Shown in pieces: positions 9,791 to 19,500 of a DNA stretch of 64,000 nucleotides. The notes below the pieces were generated by a model. It saw only the letters and a program-made list of their open reading frames with translations. It was not told the DNA's origin and did no database searches. Each line of letters begins with the position of its first letter. The first letter of the stretch is position 1. Source of the DNA: Asparagopsis taxiformis (taxonomy: Eukaryota; Rhodophyta; Florideophyceae; Bonnemaisoniales; Bonnemaisoniaceae); assembly GCA_030407315.1 (NCBI GenBank), contig JALQPE010002403.1, positions 337,501-401,500 on the forward strand. Reading direction: 5' to 3'. The translations under genes were made by a program, and so were the position numbers.

Positions 9791-10870
9791 TCACATCTTC
9801 TTGGACGAAGCACGCATCTTTTCCATCGCTTGCCTCTTTTCAATCCACTTGACTACGACTTCATATGTGAAGAACATCAATGCAGCATTAGGAACTACTC
9901 GTGCCAAATGCGTACCCATACCAGCATATAGACCTTTGCGACCCTCCTCCCTCGCAATGACACGCAACGCCTGCACCATTCCGTTGTACTTGGGCACTGC
10001 GCCAACAAACTTTGGCTGTTCCCTCATTCGCAACCGCACAACTTCATGCGGGTAAGTTGCAGTAGATGCAATGAGCTTGGACACTGCGGCGGCACTGAGA
10101 TATTGCAACGAGGTCAATCGCTCCGGATCTGGCGGCGGTTGCGATCCACGCAAATAGTCACCGCGTCTGATTTTGCGCTTATTATCAGCGATGATTTTGG
10201 CTTTGATGCGCTCGTAAACTACAAAATGCAACGCGCCCTCTGTGACGCCCCAATACGACGCGGTGAGGCCCTTGAAAAACCCACCGATCCCCTCCTCGCG
10301 GAAGATGCGCACCATAGCGTCGCCGTACCCGCGATACACCATGGGGTTGCCGGCCGAGGCGCCTGCTTGCAATTGGACGCGTGATTTCATGAGCCAAATC
10401 GGGTTGGTGAGTGTATTGGATGAAATGCCAGCAGCGGCGGCGGATAGCATGTGCACGACGGGGCTTTCGCCAAAGCGGTTACTGAGCGTCGTCTTGGTGG
10501 TCGAATAGGCCCAAAAGTAGGTTGCGCGCGCCGGCAGAATTCCAACAAGCGTCGGGAGCAGTCCGCGGAAAAAGCCGCGGAAACCCTCAGCGCGTGCGAT
10601 GTTACGCGCGACGGAAAATGGGCCCTTGGCCTGCAGGGCCACTTCGGATCCGCCTTTGGACGCTTGTAAATGCGTCTTGACAACCTCCATTGGACATGTG
10701 ATGGTCGCTGAGAATGAGCCGGCGATGCCGCCAGCGACTAGCGATGCGAATTGCTTTTGATTGTTGAGCAAGTCTTCCTTCTTCACGGCAGCGGTTTTGG
10801 CGAGCTGAAATGGCGGAGGATGCGCGATTTTGGTGTGGTTGTCATGGCGATTGGGTCGGCGGAACAACAT
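9791..10870 (-). CDS. Mitochondrial carrier, pyrimidine nucleotide (RIM2/SLC25A33-36) type
   Basis: A 359-residue mitochondrial carrier family protein with three repeats. The signatures are CPMEVVKTHLQ, NPIWLMKSRVQLQ and YPHEVVRLRM, each followed by an EG helix motif. The combination NPIWL plus GLTASYWGVTEGALHFVVYE plus YPHEVVR is characteristic of the Rim2/SLC25A33/36 subgroup, which moves pyrimidine nucleotides across the inner mitochondrial membrane. The third signature has Leu where the family usually has T (VVRLRM). The frame extends upstream to 11050 only by a TTG codon. The first ATG is at 10870, preceding MLFRRPNRHD, and I use that. The alternative reading as an NAD or folate carrier is less likely given the GVTEGALHF segment. 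Confidence 0.85.
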   Translation of the reverse strand: MLFRRPNRHDNHTKIAHPPPFQLAKTAAVKKEDLLNNQKQFASLVAGGIAGSFSATITCPMEVVKTHLQASKGGSEVALQAKGPFSVARNIARAEGFRGFFRGLLPTLVGILPARATYFWAYSTTKTTLSNRFGESPVVHMLSAAAAGISSNTLTNPIWLMKSRVQLQAGASAGNPMVYRGYGDAMVRIFREEGIGGFFKGLTASYWGVTEGALHFVVYERIKAKIIADNKRKIRRGDYLRGSQPPPDPERLTSLQYLSAAAVSKLIASTATYPHEVVRLRMREQPKFVGAVPKYNGMVQALRVIAREEGRKGLYAGMGTHLARVVPNAALMFFTYEVVVKWIEKRQAMEKMRASSKKM

Positions 10871-11260
10871 TTTGGTTGTGGAATATTGGTGTGCTTCGGG
10901 TGGGCGGCCCCACCGAGGTGAGATAGAACGATCTCGGCGTCGCGGGGGATGGAAACTTACGGTAAAACGGTGTCTACTGTGGTAAGCGATTCCGGTTTGA
11001 GCGCCTTTGTCAGGGCCGGAAAGGACATGTGGCGGGTCGCCGTCCGCCAAGATTCGATCTAGTATGACGGTGTGATTGGGAGAAGCTTAGGCCCTATTAT
11101 TGCGCCAAATTGGGGCATAACAATTGAAAATTTACTCCAAATTCAACGGTGTCGTATGTCGATTGTTCAACTCAACCGATTTTCACCATTGAAAAGCTGC
11201 CACGGAGCTACACGCCGTGATGTTTAACCAAGTCCACTACTTGTTTTCATCCAAATCGAC
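10871..11260. other. Divergent promoter region
   Basis: About 390 bases between the minus-strand carrier and the plus-strand membrane protein gene. A-rich and T-rich blocks near 11100-11190 are likely core promoter DNA. No gene seen. Confidence 0.4.
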
Positions 11261-11947
11261 ATGATGCCAATCTCTCCCATTTCCCATGTGCTCACAATGA
11301 ACGCACCCAACTCAGCATTCATTGCGCCCACGCTCCCTCTTTCCGAAAGAAAAGCAAGCACTCCACTCATTACGACACGCAGCGCCAACCTGACAATACC
11401 AGCACACACGCCATGCACAGCTTCGCTGCGAGATGACTTCTTTTCCGGGCCGGAATCACCGCCACGTCCGCGCCCTCTCAACCGCGTCATCCTATTTTCA
11501 GTCGCGACAGGCGCCCTTTGGTACGGACTGTACAAATATAACATTGAAGAAGAACTGCGCGCCTCCACGGGAGAGGGTCTCGGCGGTCTGGCAACTCTGC
11601 TACCATTCGTCATTGGTGTCACATCGCCGCTGTATTTGCCCACCGGTGGGCCAGCCGAAATCGGCGCCGCCTTTGGCGTCCTCTGGATTGTCTGTATTCA
11701 ATACACACTGTACACGAGAATCAATCGCCTGTGTGAAGCCAAGGGGATGGCGAAACCGCTGCGACCGGAATGGCTGGTTATTCCCGGTTTCAACTTGGTC
11801 GTCGGACTGAGAAGCGTTCACTTTCTGAGTGTTGTGCATGGCGGCGATAGAGCGGATCCTATGGTGGAAAGATTACCATTCTTGGGTGTAGACACTCTGG
11901 GTTTCTTTGAATTGCTCACAACGCCCAAGTTGTGGCTCAAATTATAG
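11261..11947 (+). CDS. Predicted plastid membrane protein of unknown function
   Basis: I do not recognise this 228-residue protein as a named family. The first 60 residues are rich in Ser, Thr, Ala and Pro with few acidic residues, as in plastid transit peptides. Four hydrophobic segments follow: VILFSVATGALWYGLY (about 76-91), a second around GLATLLPFVIGVTSPLYL, a third around AAFGVLWIVCIQYTLY, and a fourth around WLVIPGFNLVVGLRSVHFL. The polar loop between the first two has the run YNIEEELRASTGEGLGG, which looks conserved in character. A second in-frame ATG at 11297 would shorten the leader. A thylakoid or envelope location is inference. The reading frame is convincing because of its segment pattern and its position close to a divergent promoter. 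Confidence 0.65.
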   Translation: MMPISPISHVLTMNAPNSAFIAPTLPLSERKASTPLITTRSANLTIPAHTPCTASLRDDFFSGPESPPRPRPLNRVILFSVATGALWYGLYKYNIEEELRASTGEGLGGLATLLPFVIGVTSPLYLPTGGPAEIGAAFGVLWIVCIQYTLYTRINRLCEAKGMAKPLRPEWLVIPGFNLVVGLRSVHFLSVVHGGDRADPMVERLPFLGVDTLGFFELLTTPKLWLKL

Positions 11948-12353
11948 GTGGATGTACGCTCGAGGGTAACTCGAATTGGTAGCGTCGACAGCTCGAGATA
12001 GATAGAATGGCAACAAAAGTGTCGGTAGACAACGAAAATTTCCGATTTTGTTTGTGAAAAGCGGCGTCATAGACCGTACACTTGTGATGTGTCTGCCTTT
12101 CGTGTTACCATCGCATCGCGGCAACTGCAGAGCACTCGAGGCAACAACGGCAAGGGGGCACCACCTCAAGCAGACGCTATACAGTGTATACATATTCACA
12201 CACACACACAGCGCTAGCACTCTACCGTACCAAACTTTTCTCTCCCGCTACACACCAGCACCTAACGTCACCTCTCTCTCCTCAGTTGTTCCATTCCGTC
12301 CGCTCTGCTCTGCTCTGCTCAGCTCAGCTCTGCTGCGCTACACTTGCACAGCC
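11948..12353. other. 5' region of the D27-like gene with simple repeats
   Basis: It carries an ACAC tract at about 12195-12210 and a CTCTG/AGCTC tandem tract at 12301-12335, just before the D27-like start codon. The reading frame is open through this stretch from 12048, but the translation is low-complexity and I treat it as leader. Confidence 0.5.
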
Positions 12354-13215
12354 ATGTTCAAACACCTTTGTTTCATTTCGCCCCTCGTTGCACCCCGTCT
12401 CAGCCCATCATTAGTGACGATCCCCAAACTCAGTCATCCTCCTTACTTTTCAATCGCATCAATGACCCTGCGAGGGCCCCAATCGCCGCCTCCTGACTAC
12501 TCTTCAATCGACCGCAACCCATTTAATAAACAGTTGATGGCAATCTTCCGCGCAAAATTGGACGCAGAGCTGGGGTATTCCATTGACACCACCGGTTACG
12601 CCGGTATAATTGCTGTGGTGCGCGCCCTAGCGGATCGCCATCGCGCCAATCCTCACGCTCTTCGAGATGCTTCCCAGCGTGTTCTCATGTCCCTGTTCCC
12701 TAGCTGGCTCCCAAACGCATTTGCCGTTATGTTCTCCAAACCGATACCGCACTTTGCCGCATGGATTAATGCTGTTGTCACTGTGCTTGTCACGCAGTGG
12801 CTCATGGGGCCCTCAAAGCTTGCCGACGATGGCACCACAGTTGAAATAGAGCGCTGTCGCTATCTGGAAGGTAAGTCGTCTATTTCTCAAACATTGTCAT
12901 GCTTCAATGTAGTGATGATTCTCATCACATTCTACATATTTCGTTCATCTCGTGTGCTATTTTACAGAATCTGGATGTGTTGGTATCTGTGCAAATTCTT
13001 GCAAGACGGCCACTGAGGAATTCTTTCATCGCAATATGGGAATCGATCTGGCAATCGAGCCTAACCTGGAAGATTACAGTTGCAAATTTCAGTTTGGACA
13101 ATCGCCAAAGCCGCAGTCGCAGGATCCCTTCTTCCAGGAGACATGCTTTACAACGTGCCCATTGAACGGCGCCAAGCCAGGAAGTGTATGTGAGACGGTC
13201 AAAACCTCGCAATAA
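12354..13215 (+). CDS. DWARF27-like carotenoid isomerase family protein (one intron)
   Basis: A D27-family (DUF4033) protein of 254 residues from two exons, 12354-12870 and 12968-13215. In plants D27 is a plastid iron-containing beta-carotene isomerase, and related D27-like proteins act on carotenoids. Exon 1 ends in CRYLEG-like coding and the intron begins GTAAGT. Exon 2 opens with AATCTGGATG after TTTACAG. Joining them gives CRYLEESGCVGICANSCK, the hallmark of the family. FFHRNMGIDLAIEPNLEDYS and CKFQFGQSPKPQSQDPFF follow, then a Cys-rich end (ETCFTTCP). The first 60 residues are Ser/Pro-rich and read as a plastid transit peptide. The ATG at 12354 sits after a repeat-rich leader. The frame is open further upstream from 12048, but that part is low-complexity. 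The substrate of this algal member is unknown. Confidence 0.87.
12871..12967 (+). other. Spliceosomal intron in the D27-like gene (97 nt, phase 1)
   Basis: The donor is GTAAGT and the acceptor TTTACAG. Removal joins a conserved D27 motif across the junction in frame. Reading through the intron instead gives a non-conserved tail ending at 13016, so splicing is needed for the family motif. Confidence 0.9.
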
Positions 13216-13309
13216 TATACATAATGACGATGGCGGTGGCCTGCTTAAAATGCTAAATGCACCTTGGCGCCCCATCGCCATCAATCTTCGCTGCTATGGT
13301 ATAAAAGCG

Positions 13310-14239
13310 TCATGATGCTTGAATTTCATCCATAGACTGTGAACGTTGTAGTGCAGCTTCTGTTCTCCTCACTTTGGACGGGCGTGATGAATCGGTGTCT
13401 TCACTACTTTTGCTGTCATGCCGTTTGCGCGAATTGGCAGAATCATTTTCTTGTTTTGTTTCTGGCTCATCAATCCAGCCGTTTTCTATGAAGCGTGCGT
13501 AACCTCGTAATCGAGTGATCTTGGCATCAATATGGGCGGCATGCAAATCAATTCTCTGGACTTCTCGTTCTGCGCGACGCTGCTCAATTGCAGCCTTTCG
13601 TTGTCGTTCTCTAGCCTTCCAATATTCTCGTCTTATACTACTGATTGCGGCCATCTCTTCGGCCACTCTGCAGTAGTCCAAATCTTCCATGACTTTGCGC
13701 AGTTCGGGCACAGCGTCGGATTTGCTTTCAACGGTTGCCTTAATTGCGTCGAGACGCTCCTTGCACCAGGCTTCCACGGTGGATATAGGCGGCGGCGCGG
13801 GGGTGGGCGGCGGCTGCGGCCGATAGGTGCCCTTGAGCCAGGAGGGCGTTTGGGCGCCGCCGACGGCAGGTTGAATCGGAATGGGCAGCGCGGCGGGGAC
13901 ACTACTGGGACTGATTCTCGGGCTGCTTTGCAGCGCGGTGTTGGAGGGCGACTGATGCATGGGATTGGCAGCGGGCTGTCGTGGTGCGCCTGCTGACGTG
14001 CGTGGAGCAACATGCGGGTAGGGTGCAGTTGGAACGCGTGGTGCGGCTGGGGTGCGAGGCGTCCAGCCGAGCACCGGCAGCGCCGATGACTGCGCTGCGG
14101 ATGGACGATAGTAGCGCGTATATTGAGTCGGGCGCTGCAGTGGACGCGTCTGAGCGGGCGCCATGGCGGGCGGTTGCGGTGGATGAGACGGTGATGGTGG
14201 AGTTCTTTGGCGTGGAGGTTGTGACGGTGCTCCACTCAT
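13310..14239 (-). CDS. Proline-rich protein with C-terminal coiled coil, unknown function
   Basis: I do not recognise this 309-residue protein. Residues 1-150 are rich in Pro, Ala, Gln and Ser and look disordered. Residues 150-245 are charged and helical: VEAWCKERLDAIKATVESKS, then VPELRKVMEDLDYCRVAEEM, then a long run of Arg, Lys, Glu and Gln around REYWKARERQRKAAIEQRR. This suggests a coiled coil. The last 50 residues carry basic clusters such as SRKRHD and SKVRR, possible nuclear localisation signals. A nuclear scaffold or transcription complex subunit is a guess. The convergent D27-like gene ends 94 bases away. Confidence 0.6.
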   Translation of the reverse strand: MSGAPSQPPRQRTPPSPSHPPQPPAMAPAQTRPLQRPTQYTRYYRPSAAQSSALPVLGWTPRTPAAPRVPTAPYPHVAPRTSAGAPRQPAANPMHQSPSNTALQSSPRISPSSVPAALPIPIQPAVGGAQTPSWLKGTYRPQPPPTPAPPPISTVEAWCKERLDAIKATVESKSDAVPELRKVMEDLDYCRVAEEMAAISSIRREYWKARERQRKAAIEQRRAEREVQRIDLHAAHIDAKITRLRGYARFIENGWIDEPETKQENDSANSRKRHDSKSSEDTDSSRPSKVRRTEAALQRSQSMDEIQAS

Positions 14240-14467
14240 GCTGCATTAATGCAGATGCAACGACGTGACTAGACAATTGTGCAGAGGAAATGGCAGCGCA
14301 TGCGCGATTGATTGATCCACCAGCTCTCCCTAAGCTGCCCATGTTAATGTTACTGCAAGTAGCATGGTAGAGATAGTTGAGTCGAGACGCAGCACGTCCC
14401 ACGTGTGAAATTCAAATATTTACCTCATAATTCGCGTTTGCGGCTCTCCGCTTGCAAGTGTCAATCC

Positions 14468-15967
14468 CTAATTCCCCAGCTCTCGTCCCTGTCGATATCT
14501 CGATTTGCCAAACGTAATCAGCACTTTGTCCGTGTACCATCCCTCCCGCTGCAAGCCGTCGAGTAGTTTCGGAAACTGCTCCTCCGTCCATTCGTACGAC
14601 GCCCTCGTCACGTTGCCGATCTCCTCCCGCGTCCACCACTGCCCCGTCTCCCCCGCCTCCTCGACCCGACGCAGTAGATCACGGCCCTGCAAAATGGCTC
14701 GCAGCATGTCGACTGCTCGCGCATCCTCGCGCAGCATAATGCCCACACACTGCTTGTTGTACGCCACAATGTAGCGGTCGCTACGGTTGCGCAGCGCTCG
14801 ACTCACGTCGCGTCCACATTCTACAAAATCCAGTAGCTGCGCGCCCAATCGCAGTCGCCGCCGCGACGGCGGAGCTGAAAAAGCATAGATAAACCTCTCT
14901 TGCCTGTTCACCTGGCGTATAGACGCAACAGTTGTGGTAGACAAGTATTGGTCAATAATCAAATTGAGACGCTGCCAGTTTAGCGTGCGCAACTGCACAC
15001 ACGACACTCCGTTGTACATACTGGTAAGGTGTGCAGATGCCAACGCAAAGTACACCGCTACAGTTGGTAGTAGCCGCTCCGCCCCATCTATGGATGCTAG
15101 CAATGTTGATAATGTGGCACCCACAGCTAGACCCAGCAAATTGCCAACGACTACCTGTCCCTCGCCTCTGCTCGATACGTCGCCGATATTTGAGCTGATC
15201 GCAAACGAATCTAGAAATACTCGATAGCTCGGCCCACTCATAGCTCCGCCAGCTTCTTTCAAAAGTGCAGCCAACGTTCCAAACAGTAGAAAGAAGGCTG
15301 GATGGGTAACACTTAATATTTCTACGCCGGCACTGAGTGCCATCAATGAATCGCCAACCATTCTATATCGCTTTGGATCGGCATCGACAACTTGGGCAAG
15401 TCTAGTTGAAACGACAAGCTTTGTCGCCATACCCAGCCCGTCTTTGAGTACCCATTGTAGAGATGCGCTCAGAGCTAATGTAAAGGCAGTGCTCAATCCC
15501 AATGACGACAACAGGGAGGTTGTGCCCAGTACATAGTATGAATTGCGAAATAGTTGGCGTAATATATGCCATTTCACCCAGCTGGAATACTCGGGCGACA
15601 CTGAATCTGGCCAGCCAGTCGGCAGAAGCGCTTTCAGAGGAGAAGTTAGACCTGGTAGTGAAAGGGCGAAAGGGGACTTGTCCTCTAGAACGTCACATTC
15701 ACCGCCGTCAATATCCACCATGTATATGCGTCGGCCGTGAAAGTGCCAGGGTTTGCCATCGCATTGTTCTACTATGGAGATAACGGTGTTGCCAGCCTCA
15801 ATGGAGCGTGTAAGCTCTGGGAAATTGTCTTCGTCGAGACGTTTTCTACCGAGCGGGAGCTGCGCGATTGGTGCAGAGGTTTGGAAGGAGCATGAATTGG
15901 GGCGCGGGCGCAGAGAGGACGTGGAATGGCGGTGGAGCACTGAGGTGGGATGGAGAAATGCGACCAT
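14468..15967 (-). CDS. RUS family (root UVB sensitive, DUF647) protein
   Basis: A 499-residue member of the RUS/DUF647 family, membrane proteins of eukaryotes with roles in UV-B responses, vitamin B6 balance and auxin transport in plants. Family segments appear in order: LLPTGWPDSVSPEYSSWVKW (about 115-134), LQWVLKDGLGMATKLVVSTR, DADPKRYRMVGDSLM, and GPSYRVFLDSFAISSNIGDV followed by a GQ..VGNLLGLAVG helix. The W-V-L-K-D-G-L-G motif and D-P-K-R-x-R-M are the best anchors. The frame reaches 16018 only through a TTG codon, so I use the first ATG at 15967. The first 50 residues (RHSTSSLRPRPNSCSF) resemble an organellar targeting peptide. The gene is divergent from the large chromatin gene. Confidence 0.9.
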   Translation of the reverse strand: MVAFLHPTSVLHRHSTSSLRPRPNSCSFQTSAPIAQLPLGRKRLDEDNFPELTRSIEAGNTVISIVEQCDGKPWHFHGRRIYMVDIDGGECDVLEDKSPFALSLPGLTSPLKALLPTGWPDSVSPEYSSWVKWHILRQLFRNSYYVLGTTSLLSSLGLSTAFTLALSASLQWVLKDGLGMATKLVVSTRLAQVVDADPKRYRMVGDSLMALSAGVEILSVTHPAFFLLFGTLAALLKEAGGAMSGPSYRVFLDSFAISSNIGDVSSRGEGQVVVGNLLGLAVGATLSTLLASIDGAERLLPTVAVYFALASAHLTSMYNGVSCVQLRTLNWQRLNLIIDQYLSTTTVASIRQVNRQERFIYAFSAPPSRRRLRLGAQLLDFVECGRDVSRALRNRSDRYIVAYNKQCVGIMLREDARAVDMLRAILQGRDLLRRVEEAGETGQWWTREEIGNVTRASYEWTEEQFPKLLDGLQREGWYTDKVLITFGKSRYRQGRELGN

Positions 15968-16550
15968 GACTGGAGAGCAATCGGGTCTAGGTGCAGTATT
16001 GGTTGAGAGACAAGGCAATTTGTTGCTCGCAGATTAGGTTGACCTCACCAGTTCAAGTGTTACACGTAGTTTGGAGAGGTTGTCAAGAAAATATAAAACA
16101 TTTTGAAAAAGTATCAGCAACGCGTGGCAGAGAGGATCGATCTGTAACGCTATGACTGATAACTGAAATCGAGACCAATGGCAACGGTGCACGTTGCACT
16201 AATCGACGGTTGCAATTTGATCGCAACGTCCACTGATGAAGCGCCAAGTAGACGCGGTGATGCAGCACAAAAAAAACGGCCCAGCGGGGCAGATAAAGTG
16301 GCGCGAAAAATTGCATTGGGAGGCCCCTGTTAGGCGACAACTGGATTAGAATGCGTGCAGTGAATGCACTGTGCATTGCAGTGCGGCATAATTTTTTGCG
16401 CGAGCAAAATGCATTGTGTCGTTGGACACACATGCCATCGTTCCTGCCCCTGCAGCGCGCACCGTCGTTGAACGCCTAGCGTACAACTCGCGCATCTCTC
16501 TCCCACCGGGTGGCGCCCTGGTCGACAGCCCAACCACCACAATCGTCGTC
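15968..16550. other. Divergent promoter region between RUS and chromatin genes
   Basis: About 580 bases without a convincing gene. The plus-strand frame of the chromatin protein is open from a GTG at 16416, but the first ATG in that frame is at 16551. An A-run (AAAAAAAA) lies near 16268. Confidence 0.4.
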
Positions 16551-19500
16551 ATGGACGCTCCAAACAGCGCAAGAGAAAATGCCATCTACGGTATCTTCGG
16601 TCCTCAACAGCTCGCAGACCATCGTTCAGTGCGAGGTGTCGCCTTTGACAATCACCTCGAACAGCTCGAATCCACTCTCAACACGCCCGACCTACGCTAC
16701 AACCCACTCCCCCCCGTCGACATCAATCCACCCGCTCAATACTGGCAGCACGCCTACACACACATGCCGCCACCACTGCCGCCCCCATTGCCGCACCAAT
16801 CTTATCAGCCCGTCAATCCCGCGCCCGCTTTCGAGCTCCCCGTACACCACTCCATCCGCGCCCCTATGCACGACCCGTACCCCACCCACTATGTGTCCAT
16901 TCCGCATGTCGTGTCCTCATTCCCGGCCCTGCCGCGTCTGCCCTCGATTTCTAACCATGCTCACCACAAATCAGTGCCGTCCAAAGTGCCCGCTGCCGCG
17001 CCCAAACGTCGCCGCAACTCGCATTCCCTTCCGCGACCACTCTCTCAGTTATCCCCGCCCGCAGCCATCCTCCCCGATGCGTCGCAAAATCTCCCCCTGC
17101 CACAGGCACTCCAGCCGCTCATCGTTCCCGAGTTGCCGCCTTCGCCCCCGCCCAAGCGTCCGAGGGGTCGTCCCCCCACCCGTTTGTCGGCCACTTCGGC
17201 GAAAGCCGGATCAAAGCCCGCCCCCAAGTGTACCGGACGTCGCGCCTCCTTGAGGAAAAAGGGTGCCGCGCAGAACCATGTTCAGAGAGACACTTGCATT
17301 TCGCCTACCCCTCCCCCGTCTACTGCGCAACATGCCGTCCACAATTCCGATTGTACCTCACCCGTACATCATGATGCTGTGTCCGGTTTGCAGCAGTTAC
17401 GCCGTTCGTTACAACGCCAACCTCGCGATACTGAACCACACCACACTGGTCGTACTGCGCACCCTAATATACCAGACCAAATTCCGCCCATTCATACATA
17501 TAACGCGCAAGTTTCTTCGTCTGCTCAACTTCTCCCTAGCATAACGCACGCTGATTCCTTGCCACCTATCCAGGACGACCAAGGCATACTCCAAAATCGT
17601 AATATTCAACATGACGACCGAAACGACTTTACTACCCACCCCCTTTCCCTTTCAAATCTCGACAACCCAATGTCACCGCTTTCAAAACCTACTCAAAATG
17701 CGACACCACCTCAGCGAGGAAGAAGCTCTTCAGATATACCGAAAGGCATCACTTCCACTTTTGAGCATTCCGATCTTCATCATGCAATCCGGCCCTCACA
17801 ATCCTCTGTCCCAACTCCAACGTTTTCTTCACCAAAACCACGAGATGTGCAGCATGACGCAACACGGGATAACTTGTATATCACTCCTACTCCATCCGTG
17901 CCTCCTGTGAATACTAATTTACAATTGGCGGGCTCAGACCCAGCCAGCTCGGCTCCCGATTTCCACATGGATTCCCCAGTGGATAATCCGGATTTGCGCA
18001 CTAGGAGAACAAAGCCTGTTGTGCGTCGGAAAAAGAAGGCTGCGACAAACACATCATCAGAGGCTCCCATATCGCAGCCTGATGGGAATGCTGCCAGCCT
18101 GGGTGATATCACTGCCACCGACGCCGGAAATGTGACAAATCCAACTCTCCCAAGTCACTTGAATCCGACTGCGAGAAATTCCAAGCCTGTGAAAAAGCCG
18201 ACAGCAAAATCTGTACCCGTGAACACTCACTCTTTTGGACCGATTGTAGCGAATCCCAGTGTGGACAATTTAGTATCCGATGAATGTGCTGCGCTGAAGC
18301 CCACTCCAGCAAAGTCTCTCTCCAAGGGATTGAAGAGGAGTGCGTCTAAAATGGCAGCAGACAACACTGCATTGGGGAAACGGGGCGTGGCAAAGTCTAC
18401 TGCCAAGAGGGCAAGGTCTGTGAAAGCCGCCTCTAAGAAGACTACACACGCGAAGGCTATTCCTGGAAACGTCTCTCCTCCGCAGAAACCCATGCCTCCT
18501 ATTATGCTGAAGCTAATTTTGAGGCGTGGCTCAGTAGTTGGACAGGGTTCGCAAACCCGGAGGGAGCTGGAAGAACGCGAAATATTGGTGACTAATGCCA
18601 ATTCTTCTGTTGCAGTTACTACTTCCGAAGGGGTCACCAACCATATATCCCCCATTGCTCCGAAGCCAAATTCTGGGAAACAGGTTGAAAAGCCAAGCAC
18701 TAGAAAGGCCGCTTTCGCGGATGCGGAAGATGATGTCCAAAAGCAACCAAGACATGTGACTGAATCGCAATTAACGCAACCAACTCGGGTAGTTTGCAGT
18801 GAACCAAAATCAAAGATAAGAGCCGACAAATCTAAGTCGAAGAAAGTTGCTTTTGCAGTTGCGGTGAATGAAAGTCATCAGAACTTGGCCGCTGCCGAAC
18901 AATCCGAAGGAGCTCATTCGAGTCGCGTTGATTTTGTCACCACCAAAAGCGTTTCGAAAACAAAGAGCAATGCGGAATCGTCTCGGAAGCAAATGAAGGC
19001 TAAAAGTGGTATAAGTGGATCAAAGGTATCTAAACCAAAGCCTTTGAAGAAGAAGAGGAAACAGCCTTCAGGGAACAGTGGAGGAAACACTGTAGATGCT
19101 ACTGTTCCTCGTCTGAAGACAAATAGGGGGAGTATGAAAAACGGACCTGAGACAGTGCCAACATCTCCCGTAGTCTCACGGAAAGAATTTCCTCCACAGT
19201 GGGAAATTCCTTCGCCTGGGAGCATGCCGAAGCTCCCAGCTAGTGGCCTTGAACGCCCAGTGTCTAAATCACAGCCGCGACCTCTTTCCACATCGAAGAA
19301 GAGGACGAGACCAAACGGGAACCCAGTGGCAAAGCCCGTCTTAAAGAAGTCGATCAGTAAGAAGCAGGCATCATATCAAGCTGCTCCCACCGTTCCAGAA
19401 TCGATGTGTTCTCCATCGTCGGTGCACGACAATCAGGTCTTACAATCAGAAATCAGGCATGAGAAAAATGAAACGAGCGTTACTGGAGGAAGAAGAGATA

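Noticed and set aside
16416..16550. N-terminal extension of the large chromatin protein from a GTG codon
   Set aside because: Nuclear genes normally start at ATG, and the first in-frame ATG is at 16551.
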